From the NCBI RefSeq assembly GCF_000213255.1, contig NC_015520.1, positions 2,411,349-2,475,348 of the forward strand: 64,000 bases of DNA, given 5' to 3'. The stretch is from Mahella australiensis 50-1 BON. GTDB lineage: Bacteria; Bacillota; Clostridia; Mahellales; Mahellaceae. The notes below the pieces were generated by a model, which saw only the letters and a program-made list of their open reading frames with translations, was not told where the DNA came from and searched no databases. The position numbers and the translations under genes are program-made. Of the stretch, positions 36,380 through 45,457 are shown piece by piece. The number at the start of each line of letters is the position of its first letter. The first letter of the stretch is position 1.

Positions 36380-37405
36380 TTATGGATTCATTGTAGGGTT
36401 TATAACATCCCAAAGGTCTCTCCAATCATTCGCACCTTCCCATAAAAATACCTGACCTTTAATAAGACGGCAATTTTTATCGACCGTTGCTAGTTCTTCC
36501 ATCTCTTCTTCAGTAAGTGGATCCTCTATTGTACACCGTAAATTGCTTACATATTTGTCTCGATGAATTGAGAACGGGATCGGAATTTGCCCACGCTGAA
36601 CTGCCCATTTGATACAAATTATTGCCGGATGAACGCCATGTGCTTTCGCTATTCTAACTACAACCGGGTCTTCTATATCCACTACATCATCCGGTGTTCT
36701 GTCGCGATCAGGACGAGAAGGTGACCCTATCGGACAAAAGCCTATAGGTTGTATACCGTGATCAAGACAAAATTGAAACAACTCAGGTTGTTGGAAACAA
36801 GGGTGTAATTCCATTTCATTGGCAGCAGGCATGATGGTACAATCCCGTAAAAGCAGTTTCAATTTGGATACAGTCATATTGGAGGTACCGATATGTCTCA
36901 CATAACCCGCCTTTACTAACCTTTCCATCTGATACCATGTCTCCATATACTCTTCATGAATATATGGCCTGGCACTAGGATCGCGATAATCCGGTGGCGC
37001 TCCTTTGGGATGAAAGTTCGGAAACGGCCAATGAATGAAATAAAGATCAATATAATCCAGTTTCAGATCTTTAAGGGACTTAGCGCATGAAAGCAGCACA
37101 TCTCCTCTGCCATGCATATCGTTCCATACTTTTGATGTTATAAAAAGTTCTTCTCTCTTAACGCCTGATCTCATAATTTCCTGAAAGGCATCGCCTATAA
37201 GGCTCTCGTTTCCATATACCGATGCGCAATCGAAAAGTCTGAAACCCACCTCAGCGGCGCCTTTTACAGCAGCAGCAACCTGCTCTGCCGTATAACGATC
37301 CGAGCCAAATGTTCCCATACCTATCGCTGGTATCTTGTCGCCGCCACGCAATATTCTATACGGTACCAATTGGGGATCAATAATATCATTTGCTCCATTT
37401 ATCAT
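36380..37405 (-). CDS. Aldo/keto reductase
   Basis: The 341-aa protein has GMGTFGSDRY, the catalytic Asp and Tyr in FRLFDCASVYGNE, Lys in FITSKVWND and His in YFIHWPF, in the AKR order, plus the C-terminal NADPH-binding IPFSIHRDKYVSNL. The start ATG at 37405 has GGAGGAGA upstream. It is last in the operon lacI-type regulator, xylulokinase, medium-chain dehydrogenase, AKR, and would interconvert a sugar and its polyol, for example xylose and xylitol; the substrate is inferred. Confidence 0.88.
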   Translation of the reverse strand: MINGANDIIDPQLVPYRILRGGDKIPAIGMGTFGSDRYTAEQVAAAVKGAAEVGFRLFDCASVYGNESLIGDAFQEIMRSGVKREELFITSKVWNDMHGRGDVLLSCAKSLKDLKLDYIDLYFIHWPFPNFHPKGAPPDYRDPSARPYIHEEYMETWYQMERLVKAGYVRHIGTSNMTVSKLKLLLRDCTIMPAANEMELHPCFQQPELFQFCLDHGIQPIGFCPIGSPSRPDRDRTPDDVVDIEDPVVVRIAKAHGVHPAIICIKWAVQRGQIPIPFSIHRDKYVSNLRCTIEDPLTEEEMEELATVDKNCRLIKGQVFLWEGANDWRDLWDVINPTMNP

Positions 37406-37449
37406 ATAACTCTTCTCCTCCAGTCTCAATATTCTATAAGCATTGGCAA

Positions 37450-38493
37450 TTATTCATTAACTAATAATACCTTTCCACTCATCGGTATACGTTTCCTATA
37501 CAAATCAAATGCATCGTTTACATCGCTCAACGCAAACTTCTTATGTATCATAGTTTCGCACTTTAGAACCCTTCGCATCAATGCATCGGCTGTGAGCATC
37601 CACTCTTTACCTGGAAATGGTGCTGAATAGGACATCCACGAGCCTGTAAGTTTTAATTCTTTGCGCAGTATTTTCTCAAAAATCGGCGGTGAAAGGATAA
37701 GATCTGCCGTAGGTGTGCCTATAAAGCACACTGTACCTTTACTGGCCACTATATCAAGGCTTAGCTTTTGGGTAAACATAACTCCAGCCGTTTCAAAAAC
37801 ATAATCTATACCCCTATCCTCCACTATCTTGCTTATTTCATCCTTAAAACCCTCTTCAGATGTATTTATACATACATCTGCCCCCATATCCTTAGACTTG
37901 GCCAATTTAGCCTCATCTACATCAAAGGCTGTGATGTGTGCCGCTCCCAATATTCTCAACCACTGCACCGCAAGTTGACCTATTGTACCGATACCTAACA
38001 CGGCTGCATCAAACCCTGGGCGAAAATCAGCGTTGAAGATGCCGTGTAACGCTACCGTGGAAGGTTCAAAGAACGCCCCTTCTTCAAAGCTTACATTATC
38101 CGGAAGCTTAATAATATTTCGAGCCGGTACTTTTACATACTGTGCCCAGCTTCCGAACACACTGGAACCTATAAATTTATAATGCTTGCATTGCGAAAAA
38201 TGACCAAGCTGGCAATCTATGCATTCGTGGCACGGCAAAAGCGGTGCTGCCGTTACCCTATCGCCTTTTTTAACATCACTTACCTGCTCACCCACATCCG
38301 CTATTATCCCTGAGAACTCATGCCCAAGCACAATAGGGTAATAGTGAGCTGCATCGCCCAGCACCCTAGGTATGTCAGAACCGCATATACCAGTGGCTCT
38401 CACTTCAATGAGAACCTCATTTGGCAATATAATGGGCGTATCTATGTTTTCATATCTTATATCATTTTTGGCATGCAAAACAGCTGCTTTCAT
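37450..38493 (-). CDS. Zinc-binding medium-chain alcohol dehydrogenase (GatD-like)
   Basis: The 347-aa protein has the catalytic zinc ligands in ICGSDIPRV and VLGHEFSG with the structural-zinc region LPCHECIDCQLGHFSQC (four Cys), and the nucleotide-binding AVLGIGTIGQLAVQWL. HYYPIVLGHEFSG and PCHECIDC resemble galactitol-1-phosphate or sorbitol-type dehydrogenases. It overlaps the xylulokinase gene by four bases (ATGA). It probably oxidises a sugar alcohol to the ketose that the kinase phosphorylates. The exact polyol cannot be read from the sequence. Confidence 0.88.
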   Translation of the reverse strand: MKAAVLHAKNDIRYENIDTPIILPNEVLIEVRATGICGSDIPRVLGDAAHYYPIVLGHEFSGIIADVGEQVSDVKKGDRVTAAPLLPCHECIDCQLGHFSQCKHYKFIGSSVFGSWAQYVKVPARNIIKLPDNVSFEEGAFFEPSTVALHGIFNADFRPGFDAAVLGIGTIGQLAVQWLRILGAAHITAFDVDEAKLAKSKDMGADVCINTSEEGFKDEISKIVEDRGIDYVFETAGVMFTQKLSLDIVASKGTVCFIGTPTADLILSPPIFEKILRKELKLTGSWMSYSAPFPGKEWMLTADALMRRVLKCETMIHKKFALSDVNDAFDLYRKRIPMSGKVLLVNE

Positions 38494-40028
38494 AATATTC
38501 CCTCCTGTTGAACCTCATAAAGCCTATCATAGGTTTGTTCTAGGTTATCGTATATTTCTCTGTATACAGCATAAAGCTTATCATATATATAAAAATTATC
38601 AACGTTTGGCTCATATGACTTTCTTATTCTCACCGCCTTGGATACGGCTTCATGGAAATCCTTATATGCGCCTATTCCAACACCGGCCAATATAGCGGCA
38701 CCTAACGCTGTAGCGTCGTCAGCATAAGGAACCTGTATCCTTTTTTGGGTTACATCGGCTTTTATCTGGGTCCACAAGGAGCTTTTAGCCGCTCCGCCTA
38801 CGCTTATCAATTCATCGACATGTGCTCCCGCTTGCTGGGCAACTTCTATATTATGGCGCAGTGAGTAAGCGCACCCTTCCATCACGGCCCGTGCCGCATG
38901 CGCTCTGGTCTTATCATACGAGAGGCCGAAAAATACACCCCTGGCCTTTGGATTCCATATCGGGGAGCGCTCACCAGACATATATGGCAGAAATATCAAG
39001 CCGTCGCTGCCTGGTTTTATAGAGGACGCTTCCCTATCCACGATGCCGTAAACGCTAACGCCTTCTTTATTGGCTTTGCAGACCTCGGCATAACCGAATT
39101 GATCTACAAACCATCTGAGAGCACCTCCGCCACCTACCGTACCGCCCTGTAGCAGCCATGCATCAGGTACGACGTGATAGCCGAGTATAAGGCGGGGCTC
39201 TATAACAGGTTTATCCACATATATACTCATTCCGCCGGCTTGACCGCCTTGTTCTTGTGTTTGACCGACCGATATGACACCGGCCCCCAGCGTTGATGCG
39301 GCAGCATCCAACCCTCCAGCCACCACAGGTGTACCAACTAAAAGGCCGGTGCTTCTGGCAGCCTCATCGGTTATGCTTCCAACCACATCACAGCATTCCA
39401 ATATGTCAGCTACTTTGTCTATATCCAGACCCATTTGCCGGCATAGCTCCTTATCATAAACGCCATCTGCTATATTAAAAAAATGGAATCCATAACCCTG
39501 CGATTTATCTTGTGTAAAGCGACCGGTTAACTTATATACTATAAAACCATTGCTCTGCAAAAATTTATAAGTCCCATTATAGATGTCCGGTTCATTTTCT
39601 TTTAGCCATAACATCTTAGGCGTTATATATGCAGGATCAGGCGGATTGCCGCTCACTTCAATAAGCCTTTGTATGCCAATGGCTTGGACCATACGTTCAG
39701 CTTGTTGCTGGGCCCTGCGGTCAAACCATATTATAACCGGCCTCAACGCTTTGCCGTCACATGAAACAGGCAGAGCGGACCAGCTCTGTCCGTCTACACC
39801 TACACCGACCACATCCGCCGGATGCACCTTCCCCTGTTCCCATATGCATTGCAACGCATGGCATACTGCTTGCCACCAATCATCCGCATATTGTTCGGCC
39901 CAACCTGACCGCGGATAATGTACATCATATGGGCACAATGCAGACGCCACTACGTCACCGTTTATATCAAATACCACAACTTTGCAGGCCGATGTACCTA
40001 TATCTATGCCCAGAATATATGACCTCAT
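38490..40028 (-). CDS. xylB: Xylulokinase, FGGY family
   Basis: The 512-aa protein begins LGIDIGTSACKVVVFD, has GWAEQYADDWW and VDGQSWSALPV, and the C-terminal SVGGAAKSSLWTQIKADV ATP block. These fit xylulokinase closely. It phosphorylates D-xylulose for the pentose phosphate pathway. Other polyol-derived ketoses are possible given the adjoining dehydrogenase and AKR. It lies 29 bases behind the LacI-type regulator gene and overlaps the dehydrogenase gene by four bases. Confidence 0.9.
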   Translation of the reverse strand: MRSYILGIDIGTSACKVVVFDINGDVVASALCPYDVHYPRSGWAEQYADDWWQAVCHALQCIWEQGKVHPADVVGVGVDGQSWSALPVSCDGKALRPVIIWFDRRAQQQAERMVQAIGIQRLIEVSGNPPDPAYITPKMLWLKENEPDIYNGTYKFLQSNGFIVYKLTGRFTQDKSQGYGFHFFNIADGVYDKELCRQMGLDIDKVADILECCDVVGSITDEAARSTGLLVGTPVVAGGLDAAASTLGAGVISVGQTQEQGGQAGGMSIYVDKPVIEPRLILGYHVVPDAWLLQGGTVGGGGALRWFVDQFGYAEVCKANKEGVSVYGIVDREASSIKPGSDGLIFLPYMSGERSPIWNPKARGVFFGLSYDKTRAHAARAVMEGCAYSLRHNIEVAQQAGAHVDELISVGGAAKSSLWTQIKADVTQKRIQVPYADDATALGAAILAGVGIGAYKDFHEAVSKAVRIRKSYEPNVDNFYIYDKLYAVYREIYDNLEQTYDRLYEVQQEGIL

Positions 40029-40057
40029 ATAAGCTCCCCTACATTACAAAATAGTTA

Positions 40058-41059
40058 TCATAGCCTCTTTATCGACTGCCCCTCAATGAAATGGGCTTTA
40101 AGGCGTATCACCTGTGGAAAATTGTCGCAGTTTCCTCTCATACGCTGATAAAGCATCTCTGCCGCTTTCTGACCTATTTCAGCCATAGGCTGCACAACCA
40201 CTGACAGCGAGGGCTTTATAAGTTTAGAAAGCTCCAGTTGATCAAATCCTATGAGGGAAAGTTGATCAGGTATTTGTATGCCGAACTCATTTACGGCCAT
40301 TATAGCTCCTATAGTCATCTCATAATTGGCTACAAAAACTGCGGTAGGCGGGCAATCCAACCGCATAAACTCACTCATAAGCTTATAGCCCGTATCCTCA
40401 GTATAATCGCCGTATCGTATCAGGTTCTCATCTATAGGTAAATTATAATCAACAAACACGCGTCTATAACCTTCCTGGCGTTCTTTGGCGGTATATATAT
40501 CTTTTGGACCGGTTATCATGCCTATACGCCTGTGGCCTAGCGTTATCAGGCGCTCCACCGCTTGATAAACGGCATTCACATTATCCACAAGTACAGCATC
40601 CAATTTAACGTCCTCTACCAAACGATCCATCAATACAGCCGGTAGCTCATCGCCCAATACCTCGGTTATATGAGTACCGTCGCTGCCGGTTGGCATTATC
40701 ACCACGCCATCCACATATTTGTCCTTCACGAATTGGAGTTTAGATTTTTCTTTTTGTACATCGCTTTGGCTATCGCACACTATAACGCTATAACCATATT
40801 GATCCAAATGGCGTTCTATACCTTCTATAATACTCATGCTGAATATATTAGCCAACGCAGGCACCACCACCGCCACCGTCATGGATTTACTGGTCTTAAG
40901 GCTCCGAGCCACAGGATTGAGCTTAAAATCCAGACGCCTTATGGCCTCGTCTATCTTACGTTTATTTGTCTCACTGACTTCATAACCATTTAAGTACCTT
41001 GAAACGGTACCTACTGATACCTGCGCTAATGCTGCCACATCTTTTATAGTCGCTGCCAT
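40058..41059 (-). CDS. LacI-family transcriptional regulator
   Basis: The 333-aa protein has the N-terminal helix-turn-helix TIKDVAALAQVSVGTVSRYL with the hinge helix region PVARSLKT, and a sugar-binding domain like periplasmic binding proteins (SMSIIEGIERHLDQYGYSVIV, shortened). The start ATG follows AGGAGGG. Its promoter region contains TGAAACGATTCA, the expected operator type, so it likely represses itself and the xylB-dehydrogenase-AKR genes downstream until a sugar ligand binds. Confidence 0.92.
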   Translation of the reverse strand: MAATIKDVAALAQVSVGTVSRYLNGYEVSETNKRKIDEAIRRLDFKLNPVARSLKTSKSMTVAVVVPALANIFSMSIIEGIERHLDQYGYSVIVCDSQSDVQKEKSKLQFVKDKYVDGVVIMPTGSDGTHITEVLGDELPAVLMDRLVEDVKLDAVLVDNVNAVYQAVERLITLGHRRIGMITGPKDIYTAKERQEGYRRVFVDYNLPIDENLIRYGDYTEDTGYKLMSEFMRLDCPPTAVFVANYEMTIGAIMAVNEFGIQIPDQLSLIGFDQLELSKLIKPSLSVVVQPMAEIGQKAAEMLYQRMRGNCDNFPQVIRLKAHFIEGQSIKRL

Positions 41060-41073
41060 TGCATCCCTCCTAG

Positions 41074-41128
41074 ATGAAACGATTCAATCTATATCATTAT
41101 TATACTAGATCTTTTCTTATATTGTCAA
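41074..41128 (-). promoter_or_regulatory. Promoter and LacI-type operator of the lacI-xylB operon
   Basis: TTGACA (41128-41123), 18-base spacer and TATAAT (41104-41099) lie upstream of the near-palindrome TGAAACGATTCA at 41074-41085, which sits between the start of transcription and the ribosome site. The arrangement predicts autorepression. Confidence 0.75.
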
Positions 41129-41131
41129 ATA

Positions 41132-41797
41132 CTATTTCTTCTCCTTTATGGATTGCCATCCTTCACGGGCCATGGATATCAACAGAGGATTGTTCTCCCT
41201 GTCTTTATGATTTACAACGCGGCTAAACCATTGCACCGCTTGCGCAGCATTGCCCAAACGTCGGTATAATTCACCTATAATATAGAGTAAATTCATCTCA
41301 TTTACGTTATTATCGATCTGACGCTCATAAGCAGCGATATATTCATCCAGTGCTGCCTGCAAAAAGCGCCTTTCTCCTTGTTCATCCTGGCCGAAGCGAT
41401 ACAGCCAGGCTATCCGCAGGCATAAGGCCGCTAATTCCGATGGTTTATCGTGCTTCAATTGAGCGCATAAAAGCGCCAATTTATAGCACTCCAACGCCTG
41501 CTCCAATGTACGCTCGCCACCGTAATCGCGCGATGTCCAGCTTGGGGCCGTATGCTGAAGCACAGCCTTTTTTCCCTCAACATCTATTTTGTCGAAGCGG
41601 TCGACTGAAGCTGCATATCCGCAGTGCGGGCACACATAAATGTCATAAAACATCGGATTGACACCTTTATAATGCACGCAAAAATCGCTATCTCTCGTTT
41701 CCACTTTTATCGCCGACGTTCTGACACGTGTGGAAGTAAAATTTTTGCCGCACACAGGGCATTTTATTTCCTTTGTATATAAAGCCTCTCTATTCAT
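41132..41797 (-). CDS. DUF2225 family protein
   Basis: The 221-aa protein starts with a zinc-ribbon-like part (KCPVCGKNFTSTRV and a second pair in YVCPHCGYAAS) followed by helical TPR-like sequence with ALECYKLALLCAQL and IIGELYRRLGNAAQAVQWFS. This is the architecture of DUF2225 proteins of Firmicutes, whose function is unknown. The start follows GGGAGGG. It is divergent from the ABC-F gene and convergent with nothing; the LacI promoter lies behind it. Confidence 0.85.
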   Translation of the reverse strand: MNREALYTKEIKCPVCGKNFTSTRVRTSAIKVETRDSDFCVHYKGVNPMFYDIYVCPHCGYAASVDRFDKIDVEGKKAVLQHTAPSWTSRDYGGERTLEQALECYKLALLCAQLKHDKPSELAALCLRIAWLYRFGQDEQGERRFLQAALDEYIAAYERQIDNNVNEMNLLYIIGELYRRLGNAAQAVQWFSRVVNHKDRENNPLLISMAREGWQSIKEKK

Positions 41798-41863
41798 TCA
41801 ATCCCTCCCAATTGCTAATTATACACCTTATGAATCAGCGCGGCAAATTCACTTAATGGCACA

Positions 41864-41892
41864 TTGCAGCCACAATGCAACTATGATAAAAT
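41864..41892 (+). promoter_or_regulatory. Probable promoter of the ABC-F gene
   Basis: TTGCAG (41864-41869), 17-base spacer and TAAAAT (41887-41892) precede the TTG start by 30 bases. Confidence 0.5.
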
Positions 41893-41922
41893 AATCATAG
41901 AATACGGAAGGAGCGAATCAGA

Positions 41923-43776
41923 TTGACCGTTCTCGAAACCAAGGGCATAAGCAAAGCCTTCGGTTCAAAAGATATATTAAAAGATATAAGCTTTCGCGTA
42001 GAACAAGGCGATAAAATAGGCATAGTAGGCCCCAACGGTGCCGGTAAAACTACGCTTATGAAAATAATAACAGGTATAGAGCACGCCGATGCCGGCGAGA
42101 TATACATGCCTGGCCAATGTTCGATAGGCTATTTATCGCAAGATGCCGGCCTGGATGTAAAAAATACTGTTTGGGACGAAATGCTCTCAGCTTTCAACGA
42201 GGTAATAGCCATAGAGACGCGCATGCACGAATTAGAACGGCTTATGGCGGATGGTCAGACGGATAAAGGCACGATGTCCGAATACGCTCGCCTGTCCGAC
42301 CAATTCACTCATTTGGACGGTTACAGCTATGAAAGCTATACAAGGGGCGTACTTATTGGCTTGGGGTTCTCTCCGAACGAATTCGAGCAAGCCGTAACCA
42401 CTTTGAGCGGTGGTCAGAAGACACGCGTAGCACTCGGTAAATTGCTGCTGCAAAAACCGCAGCTATTATTGCTCGACGAACCGACTAATCATTTGGATAT
42501 TGAAGCCACTCAGTGGTTGGAGAGCTTCTTGCAAAACTATGCGGGCGCTGTAATGGTTATATCGCACGATCGCTATTTCATGGACGCCGTATGTAATAAA
42601 ATATTCGATATAGAAAATACTATGATGACAGTCTATGATGGCAACTATTCGCGATATGCAGCTTTAAAGCGCGAATTCATAGTACAGCGAGCTAAAGACT
42701 ATGACCTCCAACAGAAAGAAATAAAACGTCAGCAGGAGATTATAGACAGATTCCGCTCATATAACCGGGAAAAAAGTATACGCGCCGCCCAAAGCCGTCA
42801 AAAAGCGCTGGACCGTATTGAACGCATAGATAAGCCCGTCGAACAGCAGAGCATAAGCTTTGCTTTCAAAGCGCGCCAGCGCGGCGCCAATGATGCATTA
42901 AAAGTGGAATCGCTGAGTAAATCATTTGAAAATAAATGCGTGCTAAACGATGTAACCTTCGAATTAAAACGCGGCCAGAGGGCTGCCGTTATAGGCTCCA
43001 ATGGCATAGGTAAATCCACTCTGCTCAAAATCATAGCAGACCAATTGGAGCCTTCATCCGGCAGGATTCGTATAGGACAGAATACGTTTTTAGGATATTA
43101 TGATCAGGAGCATGCTGGCCTTAATCCTGACAAAACCGTTCTCGAAGAGCTCTGGGACGCTTACCCACTTCTCAGCCAGACCGATGTGCGAAAGATATTG
43201 GCTGTATTTCTTTTTAAGGGCGACGACGTACTTAAGAGAATAAACGATTTGAGCGGTGGTGAACGCGCCCGCCTAGCGTTGGCCAAATTAATGCCGGCAG
43301 GATATAATATGCTGCTGCTGGACGAACCGACTAATCATCTTGACATATCAGCGCGTGAAGCGCTGGAGGACGCTTTAAAAGATTATGATGGTACATTGCT
43401 GGCGGTATCCCATGACAGGTATTTTATAAACAAGATAGCCGATATAATACTCGAACTTACACCTGATGGGATAACCGTATATGAAGGGAATTATGACGAT
43501 TACTGGCAGCAAAAACATCTACAGGATGGATCGCTTCAAATTTCGGTTACATCGGCCAAAAGGAGGGCTAAACCCAAAACCGAAAATACATCGCAGGCCG
43601 CGGCATCTCAAGATATAGAAGCCGAAATAGTAACTATAGAAGACCGTATAGCAGAGTTGGAGGCGGCCATGTGCGATCCAGATGTATATACCGACGGTCA
43701 AAAAATGCGTCAATTAACGGATGAACATGCCAAGCTCAAAACTGAATTGGAAGAGTTATATGAAAAATGGGCATAG
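41923..43776 (+). CDS. ABC-F family ATPase (duplicated ATP-binding cassettes)
   Basis: The 617-aa protein has two cassettes and no membrane part: Walker A GPNGAGKTT near residue 38 and GSNGIGKST near 357, signatures LSGGQKTR and LSGGERAR, Walker B LLLLDEPTNHLD twice, and the linker between them (KAKDYDLQQKEIKRQQEIIDRFR type). A C-terminal coiled coil (ELEAAMCDPDVYTDGQKM) follows, as in Uup/YdiF proteins. ABC-F proteins act on ribosomes, relieving stalls or giving resistance to antibiotics. The start is TTG at 41923 behind GGAAGGAG. It stands alone. Confidence 0.92.
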   Translation: MTVLETKGISKAFGSKDILKDISFRVEQGDKIGIVGPNGAGKTTLMKIITGIEHADAGEIYMPGQCSIGYLSQDAGLDVKNTVWDEMLSAFNEVIAIETRMHELERLMADGQTDKGTMSEYARLSDQFTHLDGYSYESYTRGVLIGLGFSPNEFEQAVTTLSGGQKTRVALGKLLLQKPQLLLLDEPTNHLDIEATQWLESFLQNYAGAVMVISHDRYFMDAVCNKIFDIENTMMTVYDGNYSRYAALKREFIVQRAKDYDLQQKEIKRQQEIIDRFRSYNREKSIRAAQSRQKALDRIERIDKPVEQQSISFAFKARQRGANDALKVESLSKSFENKCVLNDVTFELKRGQRAAVIGSNGIGKSTLLKIIADQLEPSSGRIRIGQNTFLGYYDQEHAGLNPDKTVLEELWDAYPLLSQTDVRKILAVFLFKGDDVLKRINDLSGGERARLALAKLMPAGYNMLLLDEPTNHLDISAREALEDALKDYDGTLLAVSHDRYFINKIADIILELTPDGITVYEGNYDDYWQQKHLQDGSLQISVTSAKRRAKPKTENTSQAAASQDIEAEIVTIEDRIAELEAAMCDPDVYTDGQKMRQLTDEHAKLKTELEELYEKWA

Positions 43777-43792
43777 GCTCAAACCTATGCCC
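43769..43792. terminator. Bidirectional terminator covering both stop codons
   Basis: GGGCATAGG-CTCAAA-CCTATGCCC lies across the ends of the convergent ABC-F and ferritin-like genes. The stem contains the TAG of one gene and the stop of the other. Confidence 0.65.
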
Positions 43793-44192
43793 TGCTGTAT
43801 AACATATTAAATCTGTCCGCATGTTTTTGCTCATCAGTCACAATTATATACATCCAATTCTTCATATACCAGAACGGAGCCTCTATCAGTATGATCCTAT
43901 ATTCTTCTACGGCGTTTGTTTCCCCCATTATGGCGCTGGCCAAGCCATCCTTGTAGCTTTTAGGCGGCGATATCTCAGGCTCAGGCACACTTATGGAAGA
44001 ACCTGTGAGATAGGTATACATATCGCTGAACATCCTGTAATGTTTAAGTTCATCCTCGCGTATACCTTTTATAATATCCTTGTCCTCAGGCGGTGCCATT
44101 TCGATGAGTACAGCATAAAAAGCCGCATCATGCCGCTCACCTTCCATAGCTTCCCTTATGCGCCTGACCAGATCGGACTTATCGGCATACAT
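43785..44192 (-). CDS. Ferritin-like four-helix protein (rubrerythrin-like)
   Basis: The 135-aa protein shows carboxylate/His pairs spaced as in di-iron four-helix proteins: MEGERHDAAFYA, EDELKHYRMF, MGETNAVEEYR and DEQKHADRFNM. The ExxH motifs at EDELKH and DEQKH are iron-ligand candidates. There is no rubredoxin domain, so it is not a full rubrerythrin. Such proteins act in peroxide or iron handling in anaerobes, but the reaction is not determinable. The start follows GGAGATG. Confidence 0.82.
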   Translation of the reverse strand: MYADKSDLVRRIREAMEGERHDAAFYAVLIEMAPPEDKDIIKGIREDELKHYRMFSDMYTYLTGSSISVPEPEISPPKSYKDGLASAIMGETNAVEEYRIILIEAPFWYMKNWMYIIVTDEQKHADRFNMLYSRA

Positions 44193-44255
44193 AGTATCAT
44201 CTCCATATATAGATTCTTATATATACTATGCAGCACAATCCGCATCGGTGTCGCC

Positions 44256-44891
44256 TTATATCGCGTTAGAGCGCAATCGTTCTATCATGCTCCTCACCTG
44301 CGGTATTAGGGATATTACAAAACAAATGGCCGTATCCGTACCTATAACCATACCATTAACCACCATAGAATACCATATGGGATTCATGCCCTCCGGCGCA
44401 TAACTTGCAAAGAATATTACGCCGGACAGAAAGCTGGCCATAAATCTACCAAAACCACCGAGCAATACCCCTAGGCTTATATTATTTCGGCAGTAGCCGG
44501 CCAGGCCCAATGCTCCAAAAGCTATTATATAATCTAGCAATACCTGTACAGGATGTAGTATAAAAGGATCCTGTATCAGTTGCAAAAGGCCGTAAGCAAC
44601 GCCTGCCGCAATACCGGCTGCCGGGCCAAAGATATAGGCATATACGAACATTGGCAGCATACTGGCCAATGTTATCGAGCCCCCCTGCGGCCAATGATAA
44701 AAACGTATATAGGACAATATAAAGGCTACGGCTATGCATAAGCCTCCGTACACGACAGATTTGGTATTAAAGCGGGCTTTGGGGCCTATTACAGCTAAAA
44801 AACCGACTACTGCCAATACCGCTATCACCACTGCTATAGTGGTGGGCGTAATCTCGGTCAAGTCCTCAAATACACTTATGATGTAATCCAT
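44256..44891 (-). CDS. thiT: Thiamine ECF-transporter S component
   Basis: The 211-aa membrane protein has about six helices and the ThiT/YuaJ signature (ALSYIRFYHWPQGGSITLASMLP, key words RFYHWPQGGSITLASML and FGPAAGIAAG-YGLLQ). Trp and Gln residues in the WPQGG and loop parts form the thiamine site in known structures. It imports thiamine with the shared ECF energising module, not in the window. A TPP riboswitch with terminator precedes it, which confirms the assignment. The start has GGAGGTG upstream. Confidence 0.94.
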   Translation of the reverse strand: MDYIISVFEDLTEITPTTIAVVIAVLAVVGFLAVIGPKARFNTKSVVYGGLCIAVAFILSYIRFYHWPQGGSITLASMLPMFVYAYIFGPAAGIAAGVAYGLLQLIQDPFILHPVQVLLDYIIAFGALGLAGYCRNNISLGVLLGGFGRFMASFLSGVIFFASYAPEGMNPIWYSMVVNGMVIGTDTAICFVISLIPQVRSMIERLRSNAI

Positions 44892-44950
44892 ACGCTCACC
44901 TCCTCTCCCTTTGTAGTATTTGCCTGACTATGCCCGGAAAGGAGGTCAAA

Positions 44951-44978
44951 AAAGACCACATGCTAGGCATGCGGTCTT
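44951..44978 (-). terminator. Expression-platform terminator of the TPP riboswitch
   Basis: On the minus strand AAGACCGCATGC-CTA-GCATGTGGTCTT followed by TTTT lies between the aptamer and thiT. Confidence 0.85.
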
Positions 44979-44993
44979 AAGCTCTTAACAAAC

Positions 44994-45082
44994 CGCTTCC
45001 CTACGCTAGTATTATCTAGACAGGTTCCAAGGGTTAAGCGAGAGACACTCGCTTTCTCAGCTATTCAGCTCCCCTAGCGGAC
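44994..45082 (-). ncRNA. TPP riboswitch (THI element)
   Basis: The minus strand reads CGCTAGGGGAGCTG, GCTGAGA, AACCCTTGGAACCTG, then TCTAGATAATACTAGCG and TAGGGAAGCG, the standard conserved TPP-binding sequence. Thiamine pyrophosphate would favour the terminator and shut off thiT. Confidence 0.95.
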
Positions 45083-45190
45083 ACAGATCAAACATATTTA
45101 ATTTTACACTTGCTATTATAGCACTATCATGGCTTGTATTACAAGCCTGATAATAAAATTTTCCTGCGATTAGTAATATAACAAATTCAA

Positions 45191-45408
45191 CGCATGCAAT
45201 GATATAAATCCTACGCCCGCTCATGAAATATTGCTGGCGTACTTACAATTCGCTTCGCTTGAGCAAGCTAACGCCGGCAATTCGCGTCCATGCTCAGTGC
45301 CGGCTGGTCGGGCGTCCATGCCCGACCTACGCTTGCTCTGCGCTGCACTCATTGAGTACGCCTACACAATATTTCAAGGCGTTCTCAGGCTTTATATCAT
45401 TTGCATCG
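45191..45408. repeat. Foldback element with about 50-base inverted arms
   Basis: GCAATGATATAAA (45196-45208), TGAAATATTG (45224-45233) and GCGTACT (45237-45243) recur inverted as AGTACGCC (45355-45362), CAATATTTCA (45367-45376) and TTTATATCATTTGC (45391-45404). The GC-rich centre holds a perfect GGTCGGGC-GTCCAT-GCCCGACC hairpin. The open frames within it are not gene-like. It fills most of 45100-45457. Confidence 0.65.
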
Positions 45409-45457
45409 CTTTATGTCGCCCGTTTCAGTCATATATTACGAATTCCAGATAAAATTT

